The notes beneath the pieces were generated by a model. It was not told where the DNA came from and made no database searches. It worked only from the letters and a program-made list of their open reading frames with translations. The position numbers and the translations under genes were made by a program. Shown here one piece after another: positions 1 to 7,988 of a stretch of DNA of 64,000 bases. Position 1 is the stretch's first letter; each line of letters opens with the position of its first letter. This DNA is from Chryseosolibacter histidinae (GTDB taxonomy: Bacteria > Bacteroidota > Bacteroidia > Cytophagales > Cyclobacteriaceae), in NCBI RefSeq assembly GCF_018598225.1, contig NZ_JAHESF010000033.1, positions 1 to 64,000 of the forward strand. Reading direction: 5' to 3'.

Positions 1-82
1 AAACAGGACCTCAGGTTCATGTTTGCCCAATGGTAATTGGTTAGTATAAAACGGTCAACCAATTTTAGGGATTGACAGACAC

Positions 83-115
83 CTTCTGACTTCTGGCTTC
101 TGACTCCTGACTTCT
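83..115. repeat. Short-period pyrimidine direct-repeat array
   Basis: Imperfect tandem copies of CTTCTGA / CTCCTGA with a period of 7 to 9 bases run up to the 3' end of tpx. A related array lies at 38582-38616, also immediately beyond the 3' end of a minus-strand gene. It has no open reading frame. The function is unknown; I infer a dispersed repeat, not a gene part. Confidence 0.6.
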
Positions 116-120
116 AGTCC

Positions 121-621
121 CTAGCCCAGAGCTTCGATCGCAGCGTCATAATTGGGTTCCTGCCCGATCACAGGAACGAGCTCGGTATGTTTTACTTTTC
201 CGGAGGGATCGATCACCACAATGGCGCGGGCGTGGAGGCCGGCCATTCCGCCATCGGTCATTTCAGTACCATAGTTATTGGAGAAGCTTTTATTGCGGAA
301 ATCAGAAAGCATCACCACGTTCTCGATGCCTTCGGCGGCACAAAACCGCTTGTGTGCAAAGGGCAGGTCTTTCGAAACGCTGAGCACCACGGTGTTCTTC
401 ACACCCGTAGCCCGCTTGTTGAATTCCCTTACCGACATCGCGCAAACGCGGGTATCGATGCTTGGAAAGATGTTCAGAATCACATTTTTGCCTGCATATT
501 CTTTCAGGCTCACATCTTTCAGGTCAGTAGCTGCCAGTGAAAAGTCAGGGGCCGTTGCGCCCACCGGAGGGAGATTGCCCGAAGTGTTTACGGTATTGTC
601 GCCAAGTTTGGTCTGTGCCAT
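121..621 (-). CDS. tpx: Thiol peroxidase (Tpx, 2-Cys peroxiredoxin)
   Basis: It reduces lipid and other hydroperoxides using thioredoxin, in the atypical 2-Cys peroxiredoxin family. At 166 residues it has the usual Tpx length. The peroxidatic cysteine is C60 in PSIDTRVC and the resolving cysteine is C94 in KRFCAAEG, both in the Tpx-specific context, and the ARAIVVID strand near the C-terminus is typical. The start is ATG at 621. A TATTTTAG octamer at 651-644 on the same strand is one base off the phylum -7 element and may be its promoter, but I see no clear -33 box. It is a single gene, divergent from the DUF3500 gene. Confidence 0.95.
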   Translation of the reverse strand: MAQTKLGDNTVNTSGNLPPVGATAPDFSLAATDLKDVSLKEYAGKNVILNIFPSIDTRVCAMSVREFNKRATGVKNTVVLSVSKDLPFAHKRFCAAEGIENVVMLSDFRNKSFSNNYGTEMTDGGMAGLHARAIVVIDPSGKVKHTELVPVIGQEPNYDAAIEALG

Positions 622-711
622 AATCTTTTAAGTTAAACAGGCCCTAAAATACACCGTTGACATGAAAAGACAGGCATGAAATGTGTGGAATGTGTAACTT
701 CAGAATGCGGT

Positions 712-774
712 TTCCCGCAGATGCTCGCAGATAAATCACAAAATTTCTGCGGTAATCAGCGCGATCTGCGGGAA
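712..774. repeat. Palindromic interspersed repeat, family A, copy 1
   Basis: The ends are TTCCCGCAGAT and its exact complement ATCTGCGGGAA, 63 bases apart end to end, with internal CGCAGAT-like words. Four more copies of the same design lie in this window (15499-15578, 15601-15695, 21653-21732, 60431-60503). It sits between tpx and the next gene, in the leader of the DUF3500 gene. Confidence 0.8.
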
Positions 775-789
775 CAAAAACACTACCTT

Positions 790-1803
790 ATGAAACTCAC
801 CTGGTCTTTCATCGTGCTGCTCACCCTGCTGGCAAGCGCAAACGCCCAGACTCCTGACCACATGGTTCAGGCTACGAAATTCCTGGCAACACTAGACGAA
901 ACGTTGAAAGCCAAGGTCATGTATCCCTATAACGACAGTGAACGCGTCAACTGGTGGTTTGTGCCCCGCTCGCGTAATGGCCTTTCATTTCACGACATGA
1001 ATGCAACGCAAAGAACCGCGGCCATGAGCCTGCTGAAAGCGTCGCTCAGCGATCAGGGTTATCAGAAAGCATCAGGCATCCTTGCGCTCGAAGCCATTCT
1101 CAGAGATGTTGAGGGACGGTCCGCAAATGACACTTACCGCGATCCGCAGAACTATTACTTCACATTTTTCGGCGAGCCTTCTGCTGACCAACCCTGGGGA
1201 TGGCGCATTGAAGGTCATCACCTCGCCCTCAATTTTACTTCCCTCAAAGGTGTTGTTGAAGCCTCCACGCCTTCGTTTATGGGCGCTAACCCGGCCGTTG
1301 TGCCGCGTGGCCCCGAGCGTGGAAAGCAGGTGCTGAAGCAGGAAACAGACCTGGGCTTTATACTGGTAAACTCGCTTTCAAAAGATCAGCTGAAAACGGC
1401 GCGGTTCTCTGACACGGCGCCTGCTGAGATCATCTCGGGCAACGATCGTAATGCCTCGATGCTTGACCCAAAAGGGATCTCGTACCGGGAGCTCAACGAC
1501 GATCAGAAAAAGATCCTGATGCAGCTGCTGGATCTCTATGTAAAAAATTATCAGCTGGGCTTCTCTTCCAAACTGATGGCGCGCATCCGGAAGGCGGGCA
1601 TCGAGAACCTGAGCTTCGCTTGGGCGGGCAGCATGCAACCCGGAGCCGGACATTACTACCGCATCCAGGGTCCGATGCTGCTCATCGAGTATGACAACAC
1701 ACAGAACAATGCCAACCACGTGCATACCGTTGTACGCGACCTCGCCAACGATTTTGCCGAAGACATTCTCAAAGAACACTACGAAAAAGAACACAACAAG
1801 TAA
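790..1803 (+). CDS. DUF3500 family exported protein
   Basis: This is a DUF3500 family protein; the biochemical role of the family is not established. I chose ATG 790 rather than the upstream in-frame 676 because it opens a clean signal peptide (MKLTWSFIVLLTLLASANAQ) and because 676-789 overlaps an interspersed repeat. The mature protein of about 318 residues has the family hallmarks: YPYNDSERVNWWFVPR early on, FFGEPSADQPWGWRIEGHH in the middle, and a histidine-rich end with GHYYRIQGP and NHVHTVVRDL. It is probably periplasmic or outer-membrane linked. It is followed after 32 bases by another exported protein gene on the same strand. Confidence 0.85.
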   Translation: MKLTWSFIVLLTLLASANAQTPDHMVQATKFLATLDETLKAKVMYPYNDSERVNWWFVPRSRNGLSFHDMNATQRTAAMSLLKASLSDQGYQKASGILALEAILRDVEGRSANDTYRDPQNYYFTFFGEPSADQPWGWRIEGHHLALNFTSLKGVVEASTPSFMGANPAVVPRGPERGKQVLKQETDLGFILVNSLSKDQLKTARFSDTAPAEIISGNDRNASMLDPKGISYRELNDDQKKILMQLLDLYVKNYQLGFSSKLMARIRKAGIENLSFAWAGSMQPGAGHYYRIQGPMLLIEYDNTQNNANHVHTVVRDLANDFAEDILKEHYEKEHNK

Positions 1804-1835
1804 ACCATCGTATAAACGCTTATAACCCCATCCTT

Positions 1836-2480
1836 ATGAAAATACTGTTATCCCTCATGGCACTGCTTCTTGTAGGCACCGGCTATGCACAAAAGGCGGA
1901 GGACCTTTTCGCTTCCGGCAATACCAAAGTGAGCTGGCTTGGCATCGACTTTTCGCACGTGAAGCTGATCGGACAATTTGCCCAGTTCGGCAGCGCCGGC
2001 GAGAAAAATGCCACCCAAATCAAATCCGTCTACTTTCCCGGATGGAACAACCTCATCCCTGATGAACGTGAAAAGTATGACGTAGCCGGCATGCTCAGAA
2101 AAGACAAAGTGTTCTATGACCTCGATATGATCACGGCTATCAACGCCAACGCCCCGACAGAAGCGCTGGAAACGCATAATGCACCGCAGTACAGCAGGGA
2201 AGACATCGAAAAATTCATCAGCAGTTATAATACCAGCGGGAAAGAAGGCATCGGCGTGCTGTTCGTGGCAGAAGCTTTGAACAAAGCGTCAACAGAAGCG
2301 TGGTTTCATTTCGTGGCCATCAACATGACAACGAAAGAGATCCTGATACACGACCGGCTGAGGGGAGAACCTTCGGGCATCGGCATCCGCAACTATTGGG
2401 CCGGTGCCATCCACGACGTGATCACGCAGATCAGCAAAAACCGCTACCGCGATTGGAAATCACAATTCGCCCAGGAGTAA
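1836..2480 (+). CDS. Exported protein of unknown function
   Basis: I do not recognise this 214-residue protein. It begins with a signal peptide (MKILLSLMALLLVGTGYAQ), followed by a soluble domain with no further membrane segment. Visible features are VSWLGIDFSHVKLIG near the mature N-terminus and WFHFVAINMTTKEILIHDR near the C-terminus, which read as a compact alpha/beta fold, and no cysteines in the mature part. It lies 32 bases after the DUF3500 gene and 6 bases before a GNAT gene, so it is likely co-transcribed with both. Confidence 0.75.
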   Translation: MKILLSLMALLLVGTGYAQKAEDLFASGNTKVSWLGIDFSHVKLIGQFAQFGSAGEKNATQIKSVYFPGWNNLIPDEREKYDVAGMLRKDKVFYDLDMITAINANAPTEALETHNAPQYSREDIEKFISSYNTSGKEGIGVLFVAEALNKASTEAWFHFVAINMTTKEILIHDRLRGEPSGIGIRNYWAGAIHDVITQISKNRYRDWKSQFAQE

Positions 2481-2486
2481 GCCGAT

Positions 2487-2903
2487 ATGGAGTACCGCAT
2501 TGAAAAACGGACACCCACGGTAAGCGAGTTCAATTCTCTCCGGCAACTGGCAGGCTGGCCGCGCTTCGAGGAATCGCGGGCGAAGAAAGGTCTCGACAAT
2601 TCGCTTTTTTCAGTCTGCATCATGGACCAGACCAACACGCTCGCAGGGTTCGGAAGGATCGTGGGCGATGGCGCCATTTACCTGCACATTTCCGATGTGA
2701 TCGTACATCCTGGTCACCAGCGAAAAGGCATTGGTAAAATGATCATGACCGAGCTGCTGGCCTGGGCCGATGAAGCCGCCGGAGAAAATACCAATATCGG
2801 CCTGATGTGTTCGAAGGGTCGTGAGAAATTTTATGCCGAGCTGGGGTTCATTGAAAGACCCAACGAAAACTTTGGCGCAGGCATGATCATGATCAAACGC
2901 TGA
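2487..2903 (+). CDS. GNAT family N-acetyltransferase
   Basis: A cytoplasmic acetyl-CoA-dependent acetyltransferase of 138 residues; the substrate is unknown. The acetyl-CoA binding motif A is clear at DVIVHPGHQRKGIGKMIM (RKGIGK P-loop-like turn), preceded by the GFGRIVGDGAIYLHI strand. The C-terminal KFYAELGFIERP stretch is the usual GNAT motif B. ATG 2487 follows the previous stop by 6 bases. The next gene starts 5 bases after its stop, so these genes form one transcription unit. Confidence 0.88.
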   Translation: MEYRIEKRTPTVSEFNSLRQLAGWPRFEESRAKKGLDNSLFSVCIMDQTNTLAGFGRIVGDGAIYLHISDVIVHPGHQRKGIGKMIMTELLAWADEAAGENTNIGLMCSKGREKFYAELGFIERPNENFGAGMIMIKR

Positions 2904-2908
2904 GGCTT

Positions 2909-3409
2909 ATGAAGACCCCTTCCATTGTTGCTCACCTTCGCGATGTGCTGATCCTTCCGTTCACGGTCACCTGCATTATTCCTTACCTGATCTATGATCC
3001 GGTGCAGCATTTTATCAGCGATCATCTGCTGATCCGTGCTGTGGGTTTTCTTTTTTTATTAAGCGGATTGTCGTTATTCCTGTACACTGTATTCCTGTTC
3101 AGAACCATCGGCAAAGGCACGCTGGCGCCGTGGTCTGCCAAACAAAAGCTGGTGGTGGTGGGGCCATACCGTTATTGCAGAAATCCTATGATCACCGGTG
3201 TTCTTTTTATCCTCATCGGCGAAACGCTTGTTTTTCATTCCACCAGCATCCTGGTCTGGGCCGCCACCTTCTTCGTGATCAACACGATCTATTTTATGCT
3301 TTCGGAAGAACCCGGATTGCTGGCGCGTTTCGGAGACGAGTACCAGCACTATAAGAAACACGTTCCGCGCTGGATCCCGCGGCTCACCCCTTACGATACC
3401 GTGGAATAA
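2909..3409 (+). CDS. ICMT/PEMT-like membrane methyltransferase
   Basis: A small integral membrane methyltransferase of 166 residues, related to isoprenylcysteine carboxyl methyltransferase and phospholipid N-methyltransferase. The hydrophobic segments are at about residues 10-30, 42-65 and 95-125. The family signature is visible: GPYRYCRNPMITGVL (cofactor-binding RNP motif) and, after the last membrane pair, SEEPGLLARFGDEYQHYKK followed by VPRWIPR. The acceptor cannot be told from sequence. It is the last gene of the 790-3409 cluster. Confidence 0.85.
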   Translation: MKTPSIVAHLRDVLILPFTVTCIIPYLIYDPVQHFISDHLLIRAVGFLFLLSGLSLFLYTVFLFRTIGKGTLAPWSAKQKLVVVGPYRYCRNPMITGVLFILIGETLVFHSTSILVWAATFFVINTIYFMLSEEPGLLARFGDEYQHYKKHVPRWIPRLTPYDTVE

Positions 3410-3449
3410 CTCAACAGAAATAATTATTTTAGACGGGAGGAAAAGAATC

Positions 3450-3581
3450 ATGATCTACGCATCCCGTATCCGCTTCATTGGCGCAACACGTATTTTGTTT
3501 TATATACTTCCGATGTTATTCTTGTCAGTTGCAAAACGGAGCAGAAGCAGCAACCTGTGCAGCGGCCCAACATCATCATGA
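3450..3581 (+). pseudogene. Out-of-frame signal-peptide fragment of the sulfatase
   Basis: An ATG at 3450, preceded at 9 bases by GGGAGG, opens a 43-codon frame reading MIYASRIRFIGATRILFYI and then LPMLFLSVA, a typical signal sequence. The frame dies at 3579. Shifting by one base near 3515-3530 gives a lipobox-like LVSC at 3521-3532 and runs straight into the sulfatase. I infer one original lipoprotein gene broken by a one-base loss, or a sequencing error. Confidence 0.6.
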
Positions 3582-5071
3582 TCATGACAGACGATCATGC
3601 GAAGAACGCCGTAAGTGTGTACGGCAGCAAGCTTATCAAAACACCCAACATCGACAGGCTGGGCGACGAGGGCATCCGCTTTGAAAATGCGTTTGTTACC
3701 AACGCGCTTTGTGGTCCTTCACGCGCGGTGATCCTCACAGGAAAATACAGTCACATCAATGGCTTTCGCGATAACAACGACAGGTTTGACAACACCCAGG
3801 TGACACTGCCAAAGATCCTGCAACAAGCTGGGTACTACACCGCGGTTGTTGGCAAGTGGCACCTCGTGACAAAACCCACGGGCTTCGATTATTGGAACAT
3901 CCTCATCGACCAGGGCACCTACTACAATCCCGATCTTGTGCAGATGGGCGATACCATCCGCAAAGAAGGATACACCACCGACATCATCACCGATCTTGCG
4001 CTTCAAACCCTTGACGCGCGCCCTGCAGACAAACCTTTCTGCCTGATGCTACACCAGAAGGCGCCTCACCGCAACTGGATGCCCAACCTGAAAGACCTTG
4101 GCGCATTCGACAGTGTAGCAATCCCGGCGCCGTCCACACTGTTCGATGACTACAAGACACGCTCTGCCGCTGCCCGCGAGCAGGACATGGAGATCCGCAA
4201 TATGTTTTACGCCTACGATCTCAAGCTCATGATGCCCGAAGGAATGAAAGACCCCGGCACGGGAGGGCACGCGGGTGGCGACGGCCGAAAATTCTGGCAG
4301 ATGGATTACCAACGATTCACCGAAGCGCAGAAAAAACAGTGGGACGCGTATTACAAACCTATCTCCGATGATTTCTACAAAAAGAACCCCAACGGCAAAG
4401 CCCTGGAGGAATGGAAATACCAGCGATACATCAAAGATTACCTGAGCTGCGTGCGCTCTGTCGACGAGAACATCGGCAAGCTTCTGGCGTACCTGGAAAG
4501 CAAAAACCTGCTCGACAACACGCTGATCATCTACACCTCCGATCAGGGTTTTTTCCTCGGTGAGCACGGCTGGTACGACAAACGTTTTATGTATGAAGAG
4601 TCACTGGGAATTCCGCTGGTGATGCGTTACCCCGAAAAAATAAAAGCAGGCCAGGTGAATCACAACCTGGTCATGAATCTCGACATTGCGCCCACGGTGC
4701 TCGAAAGTGCCGGAGTACCCGTGCCCGCCGATATGCAAGGCAGGTCGCTCCTGGGGTTAACATCGACAAATGAAGGACAATGGAGAAAAGGTATTTATTA
4801 TCACTACTATGAATTCCCCTACGGCGCGCACAAAGTGAAAAAACATTACGGCATCAGAACAGACCGTTACAAGCTCATTCATTTCTACAATGACATAGAT
4901 GCGTGGGAGTTGTACGACCTCAAAGCTGATCCGCACGAGCTGAATAATCTTTACGGAAGAAAAGAGCTTCAAACGCTCACCGATTCTTTGAAGACCGCGT
5001 TGAAAGAATTGCGTTTGCAATACAGCGACACAACCAAACTTGAAACAGGAGCTAAGCTTAAGTCTCGTTAG
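3557..5071 (+). CDS. Cys-type arylsulfatase family hydrolase (N-terminus frameshifted)
   Basis: A type I sulfatase, hydrolysing sulfate esters, probably of sulfated glycans, in the periplasm. Metal-binding Asp12 and Asp13 lie in MIMTDDHA. The nucleophile motif is LCGPSRA (C52 followed by xPSR), which must be converted to formylglycine. VVGKWHL, HQKAPHRNW and TSDQGFFLGEHGW are standard sulfatase active-site blocks, and the C-terminal RTDRYKLIHFYN closes the family domain. The only start in frame is GTG 3557, which gives a protein lacking a signal peptide. No other start codon exists back to the stop at 3407. The upstream frame 3450-3581 supplies a good signal, so the true protein was probably a lipoprotein. 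No sulfatase-maturating enzyme is nearby. Confidence 0.9.
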   Translation: MQRPNIIMIMTDDHAKNAVSVYGSKLIKTPNIDRLGDEGIRFENAFVTNALCGPSRAVILTGKYSHINGFRDNNDRFDNTQVTLPKILQQAGYYTAVVGKWHLVTKPTGFDYWNILIDQGTYYNPDLVQMGDTIRKEGYTTDIITDLALQTLDARPADKPFCLMLHQKAPHRNWMPNLKDLGAFDSVAIPAPSTLFDDYKTRSAAAREQDMEIRNMFYAYDLKLMMPEGMKDPGTGGHAGGDGRKFWQMDYQRFTEAQKKQWDAYYKPISDDFYKKNPNGKALEEWKYQRYIKDYLSCVRSVDENIGKLLAYLESKNLLDNTLIIYTSDQGFFLGEHGWYDKRFMYEESLGIPLVMRYPEKIKAGQVNHNLVMNLDIAPTVLESAGVPVPADMQGRSLLGLTSTNEGQWRKGIYYHYYEFPYGAHKVKKHYGIRTDRYKLIHFYNDIDAWELYDLKADPHELNNLYGRKELQTLTDSLKTALKELRLQYSDTTKLETGAKLKSR

Positions 5072-5078
5072 AGACGAA

Positions 5079-5250
5079 ATATCGGTAGTAAGCCAAATAG
5101 AGTGGCAATAGAATCCCATAGGGATGGCATATTCGTTTGCTATTTCCGAAATCTTTACCATGCGTATGAATATGTCATCCCTGACGGGATTTGCTTTATC
5201 TCGCCAATTGTTCAGCTACCGATATATCATCCCGACCGGGATTTTGTTCT
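5079..5250. repeat. Composite intergenic repeat with (A)TCCCnnnnGGGAT units
   Basis: An outer inverted pair ATATCGGTAG (5079-5088) and CTACCGATAT (5216-5225) encloses AATCCCATAGGGATGG and CATCCCTGACGGGATTTGC; a third unit, CATCCCGACCGGGATTTTG, follows outside the pair. Each unit is itself a small palindrome. The block fills the gap between convergent genes. I know similar ATCCC/GGGAT intergenic units from other Bacteroidota; the role is unknown. Confidence 0.65.
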
Positions 5251-5287
5251 TGCATCTGAGGGAGATCGTTGATTGGTGGCTTTTGAT

Positions 5288-5770
5288 TTATAATTTAAGG
5301 CGATAAAATACATCGCATGAAAAATGCCCGGTGTTGCCCAACGGACCGGGGATCTGTTCGAAGCCGTTCTTCTCATAGAGCTTCATGGCATCTTTCATGG
5401 TGTTAAATGTTTCGAGGTAGCAGAAAGCAAAGCCAAGCTCACGCGCGCCTTGAATGCAGCTGCTCAGCACTTTTTGTCCCAGTCCCTTGCCTCTTCCTTC
5501 GGGCAGGAAGTACATCTTCTTTAACTCGCAGGTGTTCTCGTCGCCGCCCTCTAATGGTGCTATGCCTCCACCACCGATGATCTCGCCGTTGAGGTCACAA
5601 ACAAAGTATGCGGTGCGTGGCTGCGTGTAGGCTTTGTAGATGTCGTCTACTTCTTTGTCGTGAATGGCAAAGCCGGCGCCGCTCGCACCAAATTCAGGCA
5701 TCACGGTGCGGATGATCTTCGCCACCTGGGCGCTATCTGTTGCCTGAACCTTGCGTACGATATACTCCAT
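5288..5770 (-). CDS. GNAT family N-acetyltransferase
   Basis: A 160-residue acetyltransferase with unknown substrate. Acetyl-CoA motif A is at about residues 86-104, KKMYFLPEGRGKGLGQKVL, with the RGKGLG turn, and motif B is LYEKNGFEQIPGPLGNTGH. The N-terminal IRKVQATDSAQVAKIIR type is usual for the family. It is the last gene of the minus-strand operon that starts at 11006. It begins 6 bases after the end of hutF, which suggests co-expression, although no role in histidine breakdown is known for it. Confidence 0.85.
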   Translation of the reverse strand: MEYIVRKVQATDSAQVAKIIRTVMPEFGASGAGFAIHDKEVDDIYKAYTQPRTAYFVCDLNGEIIGGGGIAPLEGGDENTCELKKMYFLPEGRGKGLGQKVLSSCIQGARELGFAFCYLETFNTMKDAMKLYEKNGFEQIPGPLGNTGHFSCDVFYRLKL

Positions 5771-5776
5771 GATCTT

Positions 5777-7138
5777 TTAAAAAGAAATGTTTTTCATTGC
5801 TGTAACAAATGACTCCCTGATGGCACGCCCGTTAACATGATGTCCGTCTTTCACCTTCCACTGGCCGCGCACCAAGGTTCCCAGAAAATCTGCGCTGTCT
5901 GCCGTATACAGTATTCCGGAAAGCACGTGAGAAAGATTTCCGTGCGCAAGCAGGGGCGACCTCGCGTCAAGAATCACCGCATCGAAGGAGTGCCCTGTTT
6001 CAAAAAAATCGTTTCGTTCAGCACCCATGGCCTTGCGTCCTGCGGTGATGGTCTTGTTGATAAGGATGCGCGCACCATCATCGAAGGTGTTGCGTTTATG
6101 GGTGGTGAAACGCTGGGCGTAATCGAGCCAGCGCAGGTCTTCCAGCGGGTTGAGACTGATATGGCTGTCGGTGCCGATAGACCAGCTTCCGTTGTGCGAA
6201 GCAAAATCCGTGAGCCTGAAAATTCCATCGCCGAGATTGCCTTCCGTTCCGGGGCAGAGCACGGCATGGGCACCGCTTGCTGCCAGACCCTTTACTTCAT
6301 CGTCGGTCATGTGGGTGCAATGCACAATATGAAACCTGTCGTTCACAGGCAGGCTGTTCAGCAACCACTGCAGAGGCCGCTGCTTCAGGTGAGCTACACA
6401 ATCTTCAACCTCCTTCAGCTGCTCCGCGGCGTGCAGGTGAAAGGGGATCTGCTGCGGGCCTTCCTGAAAAGTCTGTATGATGTTTTTTGCGTCAACCGCC
6501 CGCAGGGAATGTACGCTGAATCCCAGGGACGCATGCTTATAGTTTTTGATGGCGTGAGCCGAATCATCGAGCAGGTGAAAATAATCTTCAATATTTTTCG
6601 AGATAAACCGGCGTTGACGTGGCTGCGGATCTTTTCCAAAACCGCCTTTCTGGTAGAACACTGGTATCAGCGTAATGCCGATGCCAGCGATGGAGGCAGC
6701 CTCCACCAGGCGGAGACCCATTTCGGCAAGGTTGGCATAATGCTTCCCGTCTTTGTCGTGATGTAGGTAGTGAAACTCCGCCACGTGCGTGTATCCTTTC
6801 CGTAACATCTCTGCATAGAGCATGGCTGCCACCGCCTGCATTTGGTCGGGATCCATGCTCAGCGCACAGGCATACATTGCTTCACGCCAGCTCCAGAAAT
6901 CATCGTTCGATCCGGGCTTGTGCGTTTCTGCGCGGCCTGCCATGGCATATTGAAAGGCATGGGAGTGGGCATTCTGAAATCCCGGCAAGGCATAACCCTG
7001 AACATGCTCGATGCCCGCAGAATTTTCGGGAGCCTGGTCTGACAGGTACGCAATGTTGCCAGCGGCGTCGATGCCCACATAAGCGGGACTAAGCCAGCCC
7101 GAAGACTGAAGCAGGGCGTTAAAGCGAAAAAACTTCAT
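5777..7138 (-). CDS. hutF: Formimidoylglutamate deiminase (HutF)
   Basis: It converts N-formimidoyl-L-glutamate to N-formyl-L-glutamate and ammonia, step four of the five-step histidine pathway. It is an amidohydrolase-superfamily TIM barrel of 453 residues. Metal-binding HxH is H58/H60 in QNAHSHAFQ, followed by the HutF-specific AFQYAMAGRAE. Further active-site blocks are FHLHAAEQ (H236, E239), HCTHMTD (H276) and IGTDSH (D324). Directly upstream in the operon is hutG, whose product hydrolyses the formylglutamate made here, so the pair forms the HutF/HutG branch. The hutH, hutU and hutI genes are not in the window. Confidence 0.95.
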   Translation of the reverse strand: MKFFRFNALLQSSGWLSPAYVGIDAAGNIAYLSDQAPENSAGIEHVQGYALPGFQNAHSHAFQYAMAGRAETHKPGSNDDFWSWREAMYACALSMDPDQMQAVAAMLYAEMLRKGYTHVAEFHYLHHDKDGKHYANLAEMGLRLVEAASIAGIGITLIPVFYQKGGFGKDPQPRQRRFISKNIEDYFHLLDDSAHAIKNYKHASLGFSVHSLRAVDAKNIIQTFQEGPQQIPFHLHAAEQLKEVEDCVAHLKQRPLQWLLNSLPVNDRFHIVHCTHMTDDEVKGLAASGAHAVLCPGTEGNLGDGIFRLTDFASHNGSWSIGTDSHISLNPLEDLRWLDYAQRFTTHKRNTFDDGARILINKTITAGRKAMGAERNDFFETGHSFDAVILDARSPLLAHGNLSHVLSGILYTADSADFLGTLVRGQWKVKDGHHVNGRAIRESFVTAMKNISF

Positions 7139-7149
7139 CCGTTATAAAG

Positions 7150-7956
7150 TTATTTTGACATCAGCTGGTCAGCCAGTGAACGCAGCGTAGACCTCAATAC
7201 TTCACGCATGCGATCGGCCCTGATGTTATCGTACCGCAGCTCGGCATCATCCATGTAGTTCACTTTGCTCATTTCGAGCTGAAGCGCGTGTTGCTGCTCC
7301 CCGGGCTTGCCGAAATTTCTGGTAATAAAACCTCCTTTGAAAGGATGATTGTGCTGCAGTGAATAGCGGGCCGACTCCAGATTTTTCAATGCTGTATCGA
7401 TCAACGTCTGTTGTGCTGAGGTCTGGTCAGCACTTCCCAGGATCAGGTCGGGAAATTTTTCTTGCTGGATGGTAGGAACCACCTGGCGGATCGAGTGGCA
7501 ATCCCACAGCAGCACCTTACCAAATTTTGATTTGAGATCATCCAGCAGCTCACCGATCTTCTGGTGGTAAGGCCAGTAGTAGGCCTGAAGTCTCCGCTCC
7601 ACTTCTTTTTTTTCTACTTCGGTTCGCTGATCCCCGTACAACGACTTGCCCAGGAAATCAGTAGTGGGACAAAGCCCGGTGATGATGCGGCCATCGGTGT
7701 ACAAAGGTTTGCTTTGCGGATCGCGGTTGAGGTCTATTACCCAACGGCTGTAAACAGCGCTGATCATGGTCATGCCCATGGCCGGCGCAAAATCATAAAG
7801 CTGATCTACAAACCAGTCTGTATCGTCGGGTGCGCTGATCAGTGATGGCTCATACTGATCCTTGAGCTCATCGGGAAACGCGGTGCCGCAATGCGGAACA
7901 CTGATCACAATGGGCACTTGCGGAGTCGCGGCGGCGCTGATCTTGTAAGGAGGCAT
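7150..7956 (-). CDS. hutG: N-formylglutamate amidohydrolase (HutG)
   Basis: It hydrolyses N-formyl-L-glutamate to glutamate and formate, the last step of the HutF branch of histidine catabolism. At 268 residues it matches the FGase family. Visible family blocks are VISVPHCGTAFP (metal His in SVPHCG), DDTDWFVDQLYD, RWVIDLNRDP, LLWDCHSIRQ and LQLEMSK near the end. It starts 32 bases after the GH3 gene and is followed 11 bases later by hutF. The match of substrate and product between the two genes makes the assignment firm. Confidence 0.94.
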   Translation of the reverse strand: MPPYKISAAATPQVPIVISVPHCGTAFPDELKDQYEPSLISAPDDTDWFVDQLYDFAPAMGMTMISAVYSRWVIDLNRDPQSKPLYTDGRIITGLCPTTDFLGKSLYGDQRTEVEKKEVERRLQAYYWPYHQKIGELLDDLKSKFGKVLLWDCHSIRQVVPTIQQEKFPDLILGSADQTSAQQTLIDTALKNLESARYSLQHNHPFKGGFITRNFGKPGEQQHALQLEMSKVNYMDDAELRYDNIRADRMREVLRSTLRSLADQLMSK

Positions 7957-7988
7957 AGGTTATTCCTTTTTGAAAGGATGGATCCGGC

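Noticed and set aside
676-789. N-terminal extension of the DUF3500 gene from ATG 676
   Set aside because: It runs through the family A repeat and places a signal peptide 38 residues inside the protein; ATG 790 fits better.
5124-5306. 60-codon plus-strand frame in the composite repeat
   Set aside because: It lies inside palindromic repeat units, has no recognisable protein feature and overlaps the end of the GNAT gene.
6055-6063. Isolated TGTTGATAA (TTATCAACA) in hutF
   Set aside because: A single 9-mer within a gene, with no neighbours or AT-rich block; expected by chance about once in this window.
5837-6766. 309-codon plus-strand frame opposite hutF
   Set aside because: It is the antisense shadow of hutF, whose motifs are intact; the shadow has no family signature, no promoter and biased composition.
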